Part shown: positions 49,533-59,815 of the stretch, piece after piece
Numbering within the stretch: position 1 is the stretch's first letter
Layout: every line of letters begins with the position of its first letter
From: Melittangium boletus DSM 14713
Lineage (GTDB): Bacteria; Myxococcota; Myxococcia; Myxococcales; Myxococcaceae
Direction of reading: 5' to 3'
Assembly: GCF_002305855.1 (NCBI RefSeq)
Contig: NZ_CP022163.1
Location: 5,022,292-5,086,291 of the forward strand
Length of the DNA stretch: 64,000 bases
Made by a program: the position numbers and the translations under genes
The notes under the pieces: model-generated
Told to the model about the DNA's origin: nothing
The model's input: the letters and a program-made list of their open reading frames with translations, nothing else
Database searches by the model: none

Positions 49533-51482
49533 CTAGGGCAGGAGCACGGGGCTGGCGTAGTACTCCTGGACCCGGGTGATCCAATAGTAGTTGTCCGTCG
49601 GCAGCTCCTCCGGGTAGGCGCCCGGCTGGGGAATGCCGCGCGTGCTCACGCCGACGCCCGCGCCCATGAGGATGGCGACGATGCCCGCGTTGGCCGCCTC
49701 CTGGATGTGCGAGCCCCAGGTGACCACGTTGCCGCTCACCGACACCTTGGGATCGTTCCACACGTTCTTGGAGAAGTAGGCCAGCCGGTTGCCGGAGAGC
49801 GTGATGCGGTCGCCGAAGAAGTAGGGCGAGGCGGACTCCTCGTAGCGCTGCACGGTGTTGTTCAGATCCGGGAACGTGCCCGAGGGGTTGTAGGCCGTGG
49901 GGCTGGCGCGCGTGGTGCCATTGATGTGGCCGGCGGGCACCTGCCAGAGCACCACGGGCAGGTTGAGCGTCTCCTTCAACGTCTTGCAGAAGAGCAGGTA
50001 GTTGTTCCAGAGGTCCGCGTTCCAGAACCACAGCGAGCTGGCCGGATCATTGGGGTTGGCGCCCGCGGCGCCCGCGCCGTCCAGGCCGTACTTGTCGATG
50101 GAGATGAACTCGGCGCCGCCGTACTGCACGCCGGCCTTCAGGGCGAAGCCCGCGTTGGCGCGCGCGTTCTCCTGGATGCGCGTCTTGCCCGCCTCGAAGC
50201 CCCACACCTCGGTGGAGTGCATGATGCCGGTGCCCGGCGCGCCCGGAGCGGCCCACAGGTTGAGCTGCCAGCCCAGGAAGGCCTTGGGGGTGTACTTGCG
50301 CAGGACGTAGTTGATGCTCTGCACGAGCCCCGTCAGCGTGTTGGGGAAGGCGGGATCCACGCCCCGCTGGAGCACGCCCGAGTCGTACACGGCGGAGGTG
50401 GCCGCCGGCATCTTCGACGGATCATTGCCATACTGCGACGCATACTGCTGCTGGATGTAGCCGAGGGTGTCGGGCTCGATGACGTAGCCGATGCGGCCCG
50501 TTCCCATGATGCCCGTGGCCGTCTGGCCCACGTCCTTCAAGGCCTGGAAGTAGGTGGAGAGGAACGAGGCGCTCTGCAGGTTGGCCCAGACCGCCGCCGG
50601 GCTGTCGGTGTTGCCGCCAATGCCATACACCACGAAGATGGGCGTCATGCCCTGTTCCTTGCTCTTCGTGGCCAGACGCACGGCGCGGGAGTGCCACTCG
50701 GACACCTGCGAGCCACCGTTCAGGTACAGGTAGCCGTAGTCGAGCCGCTTGCCGGCGGGGAAGCGCGGGTTCACCGTGTTGAAGAACTTGTCCGTGCCCG
50801 TGAAGGGCTCGTACACGGTGCCGATGGCCATGTGCTTCGGGTGCCAGTCGCCGTTGGGGGGCGGGGGCGGGGTCGGGCCGGTCTGGGTGGTGACGGTGAG
50901 GGAGGCGCTCACCGTGGACTGGTTGCCCGCCGCGTCCCGCGCCTTGACGGTGTAGTTGTACGGCGTCGAGCTGGCGAGCCCGCTGTCCGTATAGGCCGTG
51001 CCGGTCGCCGTCCCCACCTGGGTGCCATTGCGGAAGACGAGGTAGCCGGTGACGCCCACGTTGTCGCTCGAGGCGTTCCAGGCCAGGGCGATCTGGGAAC
51101 TGGTGGAGCCCGTGGAGCGCAGGCCCGTCACCTGCGTGGGGGCCGTGGTGTCGGCCGGGGGGGGCGTGGTGCTGCAGGTGTCCACGAGCTTGTACCAGCC
51201 GCTGAGCGTGCCTATCTCGGGGTCCGCCGACCAGATGGCGACCAGGGCCTCGTACAGCTTGCCCTTGTACACGTTGCGATTGCCCGGCTGATAGATGGTG
51301 CTGGCGTTCCAGTCGGGGTAGCCGGCGCAGCTCACCGCTCGCGCGAGCACCTCGCCGGCGCCTTCACCCTCCAGGCCATTGCCGCTTTCGGGGAAGGTGT
51401 CGGGCTGGCAGGCCGCGGAGGCCAGGGCCATGACGGGGAGGAGTCGCAGCCAACGCGAGGCCTTCCTAGGGGGGACGTGCAT
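49533..51482 (-). CDS. Secreted chitin-binding protein with unrecognised catalytic-type domain
   Basis: The 649-residue lipoprotein (ASAAC near residue 23) has a CBM5/12-like domain (about 52-100, YPDWNASTIYQPGNRNVYKG, WYKL), one FN3 domain (about 115-205) and a 430-residue C-terminal domain I cannot assign. That domain looks like an alpha/beta barrel: conserved-looking acidic motifs are YVIEPDTLGY, which recalls the VIEPDSL strand of GH6, and FISIDKYGLDG. With three chitinases next to it a new type of glycan-active enzyme is plausible. ATG 51482 follows GAGGAG and starts the signal peptide; the frame is open 26 codons further. Confidence 0.8.
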   Translation of the reverse strand: MHVPPRKASRWLRLLPVMALASAACQPDTFPESGNGLEGEGAGEVLARAVSCAGYPDWNASTIYQPGNRNVYKGKLYEALVAIWSADPEIGTLSGWYKLVDTCSTTPPPADTTAPTQVTGLRSTGSTSSQIALAWNASSDNVGVTGYLVFRNGTQVGTATGTAYTDSGLASSTPYNYTVKARDAAGNQSTVSASLTVTTQTGPTPPPPPNGDWHPKHMAIGTVYEPFTGTDKFFNTVNPRFPAGKRLDYGYLYLNGGSQVSEWHSRAVRLATKSKEQGMTPIFVVYGIGGNTDSPAAVWANLQSASFLSTYFQALKDVGQTATGIMGTGRIGYVIEPDTLGYIQQQYASQYGNDPSKMPAATSAVYDSGVLQRGVDPAFPNTLTGLVQSINYVLRKYTPKAFLGWQLNLWAAPGAPGTGIMHSTEVWGFEAGKTRIQENARANAGFALKAGVQYGGAEFISIDKYGLDGAGAAGANPNDPASSLWFWNADLWNNYLLFCKTLKETLNLPVVLWQVPAGHINGTTRASPTAYNPSGTFPDLNNTVQRYEESASPYFFGDRITLSGNRLAYFSKNVWNDPKVSVSGNVVTWGSHIQEAANAGIVAILMGAGVGVSTRGIPQPGAYPEELPTDNYYWITRVQEYYASPVLLP

Positions 51483-51562
51483 TCCAGTGCTCCTCGGAGA
51501 TGAGTGCGCGGGGGCCAACGGCTGGCCCCGGCAGGACGTCAAAAAGAGGAGAAAGCTCAATT

Positions 51563-51575
51563 TTTCGGGTCAACC
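51563..51575 (-). promoter_or_regulatory. Shared GGTTGACCCGAAA motif before 49533-51482
   Basis: Identical 13-mer to 47595-47607, here 81 nt upstream of the start. AT-rich sequence (AAAAATTGAG, then TTTTTGACG on the minus strand) follows it toward the gene. Confidence 0.45.
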
Positions 51576-51717
51576 CGGTATTTCATTTGTTCCCGGGGAC
51601 CTCTGATTTCGGTTTCCGCTGGGAGTGCACCTGGTCCTGGATGGTGGTGACGGGTCTCGCATCCGGTACATTGCCCGCGCCGCGACCCCGTGGGTGGGCC
51701 GCGCGGCCAGGGATTTC

Positions 51718-53355
51718 ATGACGCTATTGGTGCAAGAGACGGACGTGCTCATCGTCGGCTGTGGCCCGGTGGGAGCGCTGACCGCCAACCTCCTGGGGCA
51801 GTACGGAGTCCGTACGCTCGTGCTCGAGCGCGCCCTCACCCAGCACAACCAGCCCCGTGCCATCACCTGTGATGACGAGGCCCTGCGCATCTATCAGTCC
51901 GTGGGCCTCGCCCAGGTGTTGGATGCCCACATGTACACCTGCCCCGAGGTGGAGCTCGTCGGGGCCTCGGGAGAAGTCTTCGCCCGGCTGGGAGTCCAGA
52001 ACGCGGACTTCGGCAATGGCTACCCGGCGCTGCGCTTCTTCAGCCAGCCCTTCCTGGAGCGGGTGCTGCGCGAGGGGCTGTCGCGCTTCCCGGACGTGCA
52101 GTTGCGGCTCGGCCAGCAGGTGGAGGCCTACACCCAGGACGCGGAGGGTGTCTCCGTCACCGTCCGGGACGTCCGGGACGGTTCCGAGTCCACCGTGCGT
52201 GCCCGCTACGTCCTGGCGTGTGATGGCGGGCGCAGCACCCTGCGGCATCTGGCCGGCATCGACATGGTGGGCTCCACCTACGACGAGGGCATGGTCGCCA
52301 TCTCGCTCCTGTTGCCCCACGAGCCCCCGGCCATCAGCCGCATGGTGTGTGACCCCTACCGCCATGTCTTCGTCGCCCGCTGCGCCGGCAACGAGCTGCG
52401 CATCGAGGTCATGATCCGCGAGGACGAGAAGCCCGAGGACATGGTCCAGCCCGAGCGCATCCGCGCGTTCATCGCGCCCTACGTGGACCCGGATCGCGTC
52501 ACCATCCTGCGTGCCGCCACCTACATCTTCAACCGCCGCGTGGCCGCGCGCTGGCGCGACGGACGGATGTTCCTGCTGGGCGATGCCGCCCATCTCATGC
52601 CGCCCGTGCTCGGCCAGGGGCTGTGCTCCGGGCTGCGAGACGCCGCCAACATCGCCTGGAAGCTGGCGGCCGTCGTCCAGGGACAGGCCGATGCCGCGCT
52701 GCTCGATACCTATGAGGAGGAGCGCCGTCCCCACGCGGAGGCCATGCTCGAGGCCAGCGTGAACATGGGCCGGCTCGTGCTCACCGGCAGCCGCCCGGTC
52801 GCCTTCGTGCGCGACCGCCTCATCCGGGCGCTCGACCGCATTCCACGGGTGCACCGCTTCATCCGCGACCTCGAGTTCAAACCCCGGCCCCTCATCTCCC
52901 GGGGCTTCCTGATGGGCAGCGCACGAGGCCACCGGGGTTCGCCCGAGGGCACCTACTTTCCGCAGCCCTGGGTGGACGTCGCGGACGGTGGTCAGGTGCG
53001 GCTCGACGATGTGCTGGGCCCGGGTTTCGCGGTGCTCGTGCGCAGCGGTACCCAGGAGGCCTCGGCACGGGCCGCGCAGGTGCTCGCGGACAGCCTGGGC
53101 GCCTCGTGTCTGCGCATCGTCCCCCCGCGCAAGAGCCCTCCCCAGCCCGGCGAGGTGATGGACCGCGAGGGCAAGCTCGATGCCTGGTTCCAGCAGTACG
53201 GCATGGACATCGCGGTGCTCCGCCCGGATCGCTACCTCTTTGGCGCCGTCCGGGGCTCGCACCTCTCCTGGCTGTCCGTGGCCCTGCGCCAGCGGATCCA
53301 GGGGCCCCTGCGTTCCCGGGGCGTTCCGGCCCTGTCCGATGCCTCGGTGGGATGA
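51718..53355 (+). CDS. FAD-dependent aromatic hydroxylase (MhpA-like)
   Basis: The 545-residue protein is a class A flavoprotein monooxygenase: FAD-binding GCGPVGALTANLLG near the N-terminus, the DG motif in LACDGGRSTLRH, the GD motif in FLLGDAAHLMPPVLGQGLCSGLRDAANIAWKL and a C-terminal thioredoxin-like domain as in MhpA and polyketide hydroxylases. MhpA uses NADH and O2 to hydroxylate 3-(3-hydroxyphenyl)propionate. No ring-cleavage genes are nearby, so a role in aromatic breakdown or in tailoring a secondary metabolite cannot be separated. ATG 51718 gives the family start. Confidence 0.9.
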   Translation: MTLLVQETDVLIVGCGPVGALTANLLGQYGVRTLVLERALTQHNQPRAITCDDEALRIYQSVGLAQVLDAHMYTCPEVELVGASGEVFARLGVQNADFGNGYPALRFFSQPFLERVLREGLSRFPDVQLRLGQQVEAYTQDAEGVSVTVRDVRDGSESTVRARYVLACDGGRSTLRHLAGIDMVGSTYDEGMVAISLLLPHEPPAISRMVCDPYRHVFVARCAGNELRIEVMIREDEKPEDMVQPERIRAFIAPYVDPDRVTILRAATYIFNRRVAARWRDGRMFLLGDAAHLMPPVLGQGLCSGLRDAANIAWKLAAVVQGQADAALLDTYEEERRPHAEAMLEASVNMGRLVLTGSRPVAFVRDRLIRALDRIPRVHRFIRDLEFKPRPLISRGFLMGSARGHRGSPEGTYFPQPWVDVADGGQVRLDDVLGPGFAVLVRSGTQEASARAAQVLADSLGASCLRIVPPRKSPPQPGEVMDREGKLDAWFQQYGMDIAVLRPDRYLFGAVRGSHLSWLSVALRQRIQGPLRSRGVPALSDASVG

Positions 53356-53398
53356 GGGCGCGGGAGCGGCAACTCATTCGATACGGAAGGAAGGGTGG

Positions 53399-54799
53399 AT
53401 GCGCAGACAGAAGTGTTTCATCGCCAGCCTGATGCTGCTGGCGGGGACGGCGGCGTGTGCCCAGGGCCGCGCCGCGACGGTGCCAGCGGGTGCCAAGACG
53501 GCGAGTGCCGCGGCGACGGCCGCCGCCCAGGTGCGCACGCGGACCCTGAAGAATGGGTTGAAGGTCATCGTCTGGCCCGTCCCGGCCAACCCCAGCGTGG
53601 CGCTCTACGACTGGTTCCGCGTGGGCAGCCGCAACGAGCGGCCCGGCATCACCGGCCTGTCCCACTTCTTCGAGCACATGATGTTCAACGGCGCGAAGAA
53701 GTACGGGCCCGGTGAGTTCGACCGCGTCATGGAGGCGCATGGTGGCCGCAACAACGCCTACACCTCCGAGGACGTCACCGTGTACCAGGATTGGTTCCCC
53801 CGCTCGGCGCTGGAGACCATCTTCGATCTGGAGGCGGACCGGCTCGGACACCTCGCCATCGATCCGAAGGTGGTGGAGAGCGAGCGGGGCGTCGTCTACT
53901 CGGAGCGGCGCTCCAGCGTGGACAACGACAACAGCGGGCTGCTCATGGAGCAGGTCCAGGCCACCGCCTTCGTGGCGCACCCCTACCAGATTCCCGTCAT
54001 CGGCTGGCCCGCGGACATCGAGAGCTGGAAGCAGGAGGACCTGGAGCGCTACTTCCGCACCTATTACGCGCCCAACAACGCCACCCTCATCGTGGTGGGC
54101 GCGGTGACTCCCGAGCAGGTCTTCGCGCTCGCGGAGAAATACCTGGAGCCCATTCCTTCCCAGCCCGAGCCCGAGCCCGTTCGCACCCAGGAGCCCGTGC
54201 AGCAGGGCGAGCGCCGGGTCACGGTGCGCAAGCTCGCCCAGGCGCCCCTGTTGCAGATGGCCTTCCACGGTTTGCGCGCTCGCGACGACGACGCGCCCGC
54301 CCTGGATCTGCTCATGCGCCTGCTCTCGGACGGAGACTCCTCGCGGCTGCACCGGCGGCTCGTGGAGGAGGAGCGGGTGGCCATCCAGGTCACCGGCTAC
54401 GTGGGGGCGGGGTTCGATCCATCGCTCTCATGGTTGTTGGTGGATCTGCCGCCAGGGGGCGATCTGGCGAAGGCGGAAGCGTTGCTCGACGAGGAGCTCG
54501 CGAAGGTGCGGACGGCGGGCGTCACCGACGCGGAGCTGCGCAAGGCGAAGAACATCGTCGTGGCGGACTTCTGGCGTCATCTGGAGACCAACGACGGCCG
54601 CGCCCGGGCGCTGGGGACCTTCGAGGTGTTCCACGGCGACTGGAAGAAGCTCTTCGGTGCCCCGGAGCGCTACGAGGCGGTGACGCGCGAGCAGGTGCGG
54701 CAGGTGGCCATCAAGGTGTTCGGCCAGAACAACCGCACGGTGGGCGTGCTGGTTCCCGAGACGGACGCGGGTGAAGCGAAGCAGGAGGCGGCGCGATGA
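53399..54799 (+). CDS. M16 zinc metallopeptidase, active subunit
   Basis: The 466-residue lipoprotein (TAAC, Cys20) belongs to the M16 family (insulinase/PqqL/mitochondrial processing type). The inverted zinc motif HFFEH (89-93) is intact and the downstream Glu is in the [18 protein letters not shown] region. M16 enzymes often work as heterodimers with an inactive partner, and the next gene, overlapping by ATGA, encodes one. It would degrade or process peptides in the periplasm. ATG 53399 follows GGAAGGAAGG. Confidence 0.92.
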   Translation: MRRQKCFIASLMLLAGTAACAQGRAATVPAGAKTASAAATAAAQVRTRTLKNGLKVIVWPVPANPSVALYDWFRVGSRNERPGITGLSHFFEHMMFNGAKKYGPGEFDRVMEAHGGRNNAYTSEDVTVYQDWFPRSALETIFDLEADRLGHLAIDPKVVESERGVVYSERRSSVDNDNSGLLMEQVQATAFVAHPYQIPVIGWPADIESWKQEDLERYFRTYYAPNNATLIVVGAVTPEQVFALAEKYLEPIPSQPEPEPVRTQEPVQQGERRVTVRKLAQAPLLQMAFHGLRARDDDAPALDLLMRLLSDGDSSRLHRRLVEEERVAIQVTGYVGAGFDPSLSWLLVDLPPGGDLAKAEALLDEELAKVRTAGVTDAELRKAKNIVVADFWRHLETNDGRARALGTFEVFHGDWKKLFGAPERYEAVTREQVRQVAIKVFGQNNRTVGVLVPETDAGEAKQEAAR

Positions 54800-56265
54800 A
54801 GCGGCTCGAGATGGGGACGGCGCTCGCGGCGCTGTGGATGGCCTCCGCGGCGGGGGCCGAGCAACAGCCCCTGGCGGATCGCCCGGCGGTGGTGCGTGGG
54901 GACGCGGCGCGCGACGCGGTGACGTTGCCCAAGGTCCGGGAAGTGGTGTTGAAGAACGGCGCCCGGCTGCTGCTGGTGGAGCGGCATGACGTGCCGCTCG
55001 TGGCCTTCAGCGCGCGGGTGCGCGGGGGCGCCCTGGGCGACCCCCTGGGCAAGGAGGGCGTGGCCGCGCTCACCGCCGAGCTGCTGCGCAAGGGCGCGGG
55101 GGCGCGCAACGCCAGCCAGTTCGCCGACACCGTGGACGGCGTGGGCGGAGCGCTCTCGGTGTCTCCGGGCCGCGAGTCGCTCGACATCCAGGGTCAATTC
55201 ATGGCGCGTGACACCGCGCTCATGGTGGAACTGCTCGCGGACATGCTCCTGCGGCCCCGGTTCGAGCTGGCCGAGCTGGAGAAGACGCGCGAGCGGATGG
55301 TGTCGTCGCTCGTGGCGGAGAAGGACGGAGATCCCCGAGGCGTCATCGGCCTCTACTTCCAGGCCTTCCACTTCGGCGAGCACCCCTATGCGCGGCCCAC
55401 GGGGGGCAGCGAGGCGTCGCTCGCCACGCTCCAGCGCGAGGACGTGTTGGCCTACGCGAAGGCCCACCTGGGCGGAGACCGGCTCATCCTCACGGTGGTG
55501 GGGGACTTCGACGCGAAGCAACTCGCGGCGCGGCTCGAGGCGGCACTTGGCGGATGGGCGCGCGCGTCCACGCCCGTTCCGGTGGCTCCTCCCACCCAGC
55601 CCACCCAGGGGCGGCGCGTGCTGCTGGTGGACAAGCCGGACGCCACCCAGACGTACTTCTGGCTGGGCAACACCGGCATCTCCCGCACGGATCCCGCTCG
55701 CGTGGAGGTGGGTCTGGCCAACACGGTGCTTGGCGGCCGCTTCACGTCGTTGCTCAACACGGCGCTGCGGGTGAAGTCCGGCCTTACCTATGGCGCGGGC
55801 TCGGTGGTCCTCACGCCCCTGCAACCCGGCCCCTTCGCCGTGTCCTCGTACACGAAGACGGAGTCCACCGCGCAGGCGTTGGACATGACCCTGGACGTGC
55901 TCTCGCGCTTCCGCCAGCAAGGCGTGGACGCGGCCATGCTCGCCTCCGCCCAGGAGTACGTGCTGGGCCAGTTCCCTCCCACCCTGGAGACGGGGACGCA
56001 GATCTCGGCGAAGTGGTCCGAGCTCGCCTTCTACGGCCTGGACGCGAGCGACGTGGACGACTACGCGAAGCGCGTCTCCCAGGTGGAGCCGGCGCGGCTG
56101 CTGGCCGCCATCCAGCGCGTGGTGCCCGCGCCCGAGGATCTCACCCTGGTGCTCGTGGGCAAGGCGGCGGACATCCGCGAGGTGGCGCGCAAGTACGGCC
56201 CCGTCACCGAGATGCGCATCACGGATCCCTCGTTCGCTCCGCCCAGGGCCGCTCCCTCTCCCTGA
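54796..56265 (+). CDS. M16 peptidase-like partner subunit (no zinc site)
   Basis: The 489-residue protein has a signal peptide (AGAEQQ) and the M16 fold, with [21 protein letters not shown] at the N-terminus and the substrate-binding [11 protein letters not shown] and SGLTYGAGS motifs in the C-terminal half. The position of HxxEH reads VAALTAELL, so zinc and catalysis are missing. Such subunits complete the chamber of the active one. The ATG overlaps the stop of the preceding gene, so equal expression is likely. Confidence 0.92.
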   Translation: MKRLEMGTALAALWMASAAGAEQQPLADRPAVVRGDAARDAVTLPKVREVVLKNGARLLLVERHDVPLVAFSARVRGGALGDPLGKEGVAALTAELLRKGAGARNASQFADTVDGVGGALSVSPGRESLDIQGQFMARDTALMVELLADMLLRPRFELAELEKTRERMVSSLVAEKDGDPRGVIGLYFQAFHFGEHPYARPTGGSEASLATLQREDVLAYAKAHLGGDRLILTVVGDFDAKQLAARLEAALGGWARASTPVPVAPPTQPTQGRRVLLVDKPDATQTYFWLGNTGISRTDPARVEVGLANTVLGGRFTSLLNTALRVKSGLTYGAGSVVLTPLQPGPFAVSSYTKTESTAQALDMTLDVLSRFRQQGVDAAMLASAQEYVLGQFPPTLETGTQISAKWSELAFYGLDASDVDDYAKRVSQVEPARLLAAIQRVVPAPEDLTLVLVGKAADIREVARKYGPVTEMRITDPSFAPPRAAPSP

Positions 56266-56277
56266 GCCGCGAGGGCG

Positions 56278-57480
56278 CTACTTCGGGGTGGGGGAAGCCC
56301 GCCCCAGGCAGCGTTGGTAGCGCTTGTTCACGGACTGGGCGAACCATGCCGTGGAGCGGTCTCCGCTGAGCTTGGGGCTGCGGATGACCACCGTGGGCAG
56401 CTTCGCGTAGGCCGGGGCCTTGCCCGTCACCTCCTGGTAGGCGCGTTTGATAGCGCTCCAGGTGTCTGTCTCCTCGAAGGCCAGTTGTTTCTCCTCGAGC
56501 GTGTCCTTGCGCACCCGGCGCTCGCTCAACTCCGGGGCATGGCGTTCGCGGAAGACGAGCAAGGCCTTCAGGGAGTTGCTGTCCTCGTCCAGGGGTTCTC
56601 CCTGCTTGTCATAGGCGAGCAGGTCCCCGTCCTGCACGAGCGGAATGCCCGTGAGCTGGCTCACCTGTTCCTGCAACGCCGCGTTGCGCGAGGTGTAGAC
56701 GCCTCCGTTGTAGTCCGCGAAGCGGTAGAGGGGGGAGTCGTAGTGGGCCTCGTAGCCGAGCAGCCGGGCCGTGCCGTAGTAGACGCCGCCGCCGCGCGTG
56801 TAGAGCTCCTCACGCACCCGCCGCCGCGCGCGCTCGTCGTCTCCCGCCAGCTCCTCCGAGAAGCGCACGCTCACCTGCATGGAGCCCGCGGTGGTGATGG
56901 GGTTGAGGTCTTCCAGGCGCGTGGACTTGAAGAGCGAGCTGGCCAGTTGGGCCGCCACGTACGTCGCGGGAAACTCCGTGTCGTAATACTCCAGCAGCTC
57001 TCGGAAGACGCGGTCCAGGTCGCGCTCCGTGCTCACCGTTTCCAGACGCTGCTCGAAGGTCTTCTTTTGTCCAGGGGCCTGGCCTCCCAGCAGCGCCGAG
57101 AGCGCGGACGGCCCCAGCGGGCCCAGCTTCGCCGCGTACGCATCCATCCGTTTCTTCACGATGCGGGCGAGGCCCGGCACCGGCGGGTTGGCCTGGAAGC
57201 CCGACTCCTGCTCGATGACCGCGAGCACCGAGCACACCGACTCCACGGAAGGGTGGTGCCGATGGGCTTCCAGCGCCGCCAGCACATCCTCCGCCCAACC
57301 CTCGCGATCCTTCACGTCCGGGGGCATCAGCCGCGTGGCCTGCTCCAGGGTGACGCGGGGCGGAAGCGTTTCGGCCGGAGCGGCACGGCGATGGGCGCAA
57401 CCGCTCAGCATCACGAGCGCGAAGACAATCCACCTATCTGCGTACCGTGGGACGAATCTGGATGATGCTGGCAAGGGCAA
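56278..57480 (-). CDS. DUF1615 family lipoprotein
   Basis: The 400-residue protein has a lipobox (MLSGC) and resembles the DUF1615 family, with VCSVLAVIEQESGFQANPPVPGL and ITTAGSMQVSV. The ESGFQ-type helix with a Gly-Ser-Met-Gln-Val segment recalls lysozyme-like lytic transglycosylases, where Glu is the catalytic acid, so murein cleavage is possible but unproven. The start at 57480 is provisional; the signal peptide core begins at about residue 17. It converges on the M16 pair, with 12 nt between stops. Confidence 0.75.
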   Translation of the reverse strand: MPLPASSRFVPRYADRWIVFALVMLSGCAHRRAAPAETLPPRVTLEQATRLMPPDVKDREGWAEDVLAALEAHRHHPSVESVCSVLAVIEQESGFQANPPVPGLARIVKKRMDAYAAKLGPLGPSALSALLGGQAPGQKKTFEQRLETVSTERDLDRVFRELLEYYDTEFPATYVAAQLASSLFKSTRLEDLNPITTAGSMQVSVRFSEELAGDDERARRRVREELYTRGGGVYYGTARLLGYEAHYDSPLYRFADYNGGVYTSRNAALQEQVSQLTGIPLVQDGDLLAYDKQGEPLDEDSNSLKALLVFRERHAPELSERRVRKDTLEEKQLAFEETDTWSAIKRAYQEVTGKAPAYAKLPTVVIRSPKLSGDRSTAWFAQSVNKRYQRCLGRASPTPK

Positions 57481-57566
57481 ACTCCTTGGAAATGGACACG
57501 TCCTCTTGATTCCCGCGAAAGGGGTATGCCAGCTAGTTGGCCTCTTTCAACGAAGAGAGGTGCTCC

Positions 57567-59762
57567 TTGACGAATCGAATCCTGAAGACGTTCTGCGCGG
57601 CGGGGTTGGGCGTGAGCCTGGCGGCCTGTGGTTCCTCGGCGGAGGTGAGCGGGGAGGCGGGACGAATGGAATCGAAGGACGGGGACATCCGGGCCGCGCT
57701 CGCGCGTTTCAAGGACGCGCGCGTGGTGGGTAGCGAGGCCGGCGTGCCCTACGCCGTCACGGGCCGCCTGGGTCGGTTGTCGCCCTCGGGGAGCGACGTG
57801 CGCGAGGCGATGACGGCGCTCGCGCCCGTGTTCCGCGTCCGGAGCGAGGATTTGCTGCTCCGGCGCTCCCATCAGGATGAGCGCGGCCACCGGCACCTGC
57901 GCTTCCAGCAGATGCTCCACGGCCTCCAGGTGGTGGGCGGCGAGCTCGTGGTCCACGCGGATGAGTCGGGCGCCATCTACGCCATCAACGGCTCGGCGCG
58001 CGCGGGAGACGAGGTGGCCTGGGTGGGCGAGGTCGCTTCCGAGGCCGCGCCCGTGGCGGCCGTGAAGGGCTCCTCCCTGAGTCACCCCATCGCCGAGAGC
58101 TCCGCGCGGCGGGTCTTCCTGTTGCCCGAGCATGGTTTGACGCCGCGCCCCGCCTACGAGGTGCGCGTGACGGGCGAGCGCGAGGGGATGCCCGCGGAGG
58201 ACCTTGTCTACGTGGACGCGCGGCATGGGGACGTCCTGCGCATCAATCCCCGCGTCCATTCGGCGCTCGGCCGCCGGGTGTACTCGGCGAACAACACCAC
58301 CACCACGCCGGGCACGCTCAAGCGCTCCGAGGGCCAGGCGCTCGCGAACGACACCCACGTCGACACCAACTACGAGCTGCTGGGCACCACCTACAATTGC
58401 TACAAGACGCTCTTCAACCGCGACTCGTATGACAACGCGGGCGCTCTACTGAAGAGCACCGTCCATTACGGCAAGAAGTACGTCAACGCCTTCTGGGACG
58501 GCTACCAGATGGTGTACGGAGACGGGGATGGCATCAACGCCACCATGCTCGGGCTGGATCTGGACGTCACCGTCCACGAGCTGACCCACGCCGTGACGGG
58601 GGCGGAGTCAGACCTCATCTATTCGGGTGAGTCGGGTGGCCTCAACGAGTCCGTGTCCGACATCTTCGCCGCCGTGTGCGAGAGCTGGACCCGCAACTGG
58701 GCCCTGGACGCGGACGTCTTCAAGGTGGCCGAGGACATCTGGACGCCGGGCCTCGCCGGGGACGCGCTGCGCTACCTGGACGATCCGGCCAAGGATGGCG
58801 CCTCGCTCGACTCGTACGCGAACTATTACGACGGCGTGGACGTGCACCTGAGCTCGGGCATCAGCAACCTCGCCTTCGCGCTGCTGGCCAAGGGCGGTAC
58901 GCACCCGCGCGGCAAGACGAGCAACCGCGTGACGGGGATTGGCACGGAGAAGGCCGGCCGCATCTTCTACAAGGCCAACACGGACCTCTTCACGTCCAAC
59001 ACCACCTTCGAACAGGCCAAGACATACACCGTCCAGGCCGCCGAGGCCCTTTATGGCGTGGGCTCCGCCGAGGCCACCGCGGTGACCGAGGCCTGGAAGG
59101 CCGTGGGCGTGCCGCAGCCCCCGCCGCCGAGCTCGTCGCTGACCAATGGCGTGGCGGTGACCGGCCTGTCTGGCGGCGCGGGAACCACGAGGTACTACAC
59201 CCTGGAGGTGCCCGCGGGTCAGGGCCGGCTGACGTTCGACATGCGCGGCGGCAACTCGTGGGACGACGCGGACCTGTACGTGCGGCGGGGTGCGGCTCCC
59301 ACGGGCAGCAGCTTCGACTGCCGCCCGTATACGAGTACGAGCGATGAGAGCTGCGTCTTCGTCAACCCGGCGGCGGGCACCTGGTACGTGGCCGTCGACG
59401 CGTTCTCTGGCTACTCGGGCTTGAGCCTCAAGGGGACCTATACGGCGACGGGGGGTGGTTCCTCCGGGAGTGCCACCGTCACGGGCTCGCTCGTCGAGGG
59501 GCAGCAGGCCAACCATGGTCCTTACCGTGTACTGCCGGGCAGCACCTTCTCGGTGGTGATGACGGGCACGGGAGACCCCGATCTGTATGTCCGCTTCGGC
59601 GCCCCGGCCACCACCACCTATTTTCAGTGCATCTCGTGGAACTTCGGAGCTTCCGAGCGGTGCGAGGTGCAGGTCCCCGCGGATCAGACCGACGCGTACG
59701 TCCTGGTGGATGCCCGCTCGGCGGCCACCTACCGCATGGACGTCACCTACACGAAGCCGTAG
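57567..59762 (+). CDS. M4 (thermolysin-like) metalloprotease with two PPC domains
   Basis: The 731-residue precursor starts with a lipoprotein-like signal (LAAC), an FTP/PepSY propeptide (about 40-230) and an M4 catalytic domain (about 240-525) with the zinc motif HELTH (337-341), third ligand Glu in GGLNESVSDIF and the active-site His in HLSSGISNLAF. Two pre-peptidase C-terminal (PPC) domains follow (about 540-630 and 640-730), normally removed or used for substrate binding. It is a secreted broad-specificity protease, fitting predation. Start is TTG 57567 behind GAGAGGTG; another TTG lies at 57537. Confidence 0.92.
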   Translation: MTNRILKTFCAAGLGVSLAACGSSAEVSGEAGRMESKDGDIRAALARFKDARVVGSEAGVPYAVTGRLGRLSPSGSDVREAMTALAPVFRVRSEDLLLRRSHQDERGHRHLRFQQMLHGLQVVGGELVVHADESGAIYAINGSARAGDEVAWVGEVASEAAPVAAVKGSSLSHPIAESSARRVFLLPEHGLTPRPAYEVRVTGEREGMPAEDLVYVDARHGDVLRINPRVHSALGRRVYSANNTTTTPGTLKRSEGQALANDTHVDTNYELLGTTYNCYKTLFNRDSYDNAGALLKSTVHYGKKYVNAFWDGYQMVYGDGDGINATMLGLDLDVTVHELTHAVTGAESDLIYSGESGGLNESVSDIFAAVCESWTRNWALDADVFKVAEDIWTPGLAGDALRYLDDPAKDGASLDSYANYYDGVDVHLSSGISNLAFALLAKGGTHPRGKTSNRVTGIGTEKAGRIFYKANTDLFTSNTTFEQAKTYTVQAAEALYGVGSAEATAVTEAWKAVGVPQPPPPSSSLTNGVAVTGLSGGAGTTRYYTLEVPAGQGRLTFDMRGGNSWDDADLYVRRGAAPTGSSFDCRPYTSTSDESCVFVNPAAGTWYVAVDAFSGYSGLSLKGTYTATGGGSSGSATVTGSLVEGQQANHGPYRVLPGSTFSVVMTGTGDPDLYVRFGAPATTTYFQCISWNFGASERCEVQVPADQTDAYVLVDARSAATYRMDVTYTKP

Positions 59763-59769
59763 TGCCTCG

Positions 59770-59798
59770 CGGGCGGCTCCTCGTGAAGGGGCCGCCCG
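59770..59798. repeat. 29-nt hairpin repeat, left copy
   Basis: Identical to 61982-62010. It folds into a 10-bp stem (GGGCGGCTCC with GGGGCCGCCC, one U-G pair) with loop TCGTGAA and no T tract. It lies 8 nt after the M4 protease stop and 17 nt beyond the immunity gene stop, so it may end transcripts from both strands. With the right copy it brackets the toxin-immunity cassette. Confidence 0.85.
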
Positions 59799-59815
59799 TG
59801 CGCGTGTCCGTGAGG

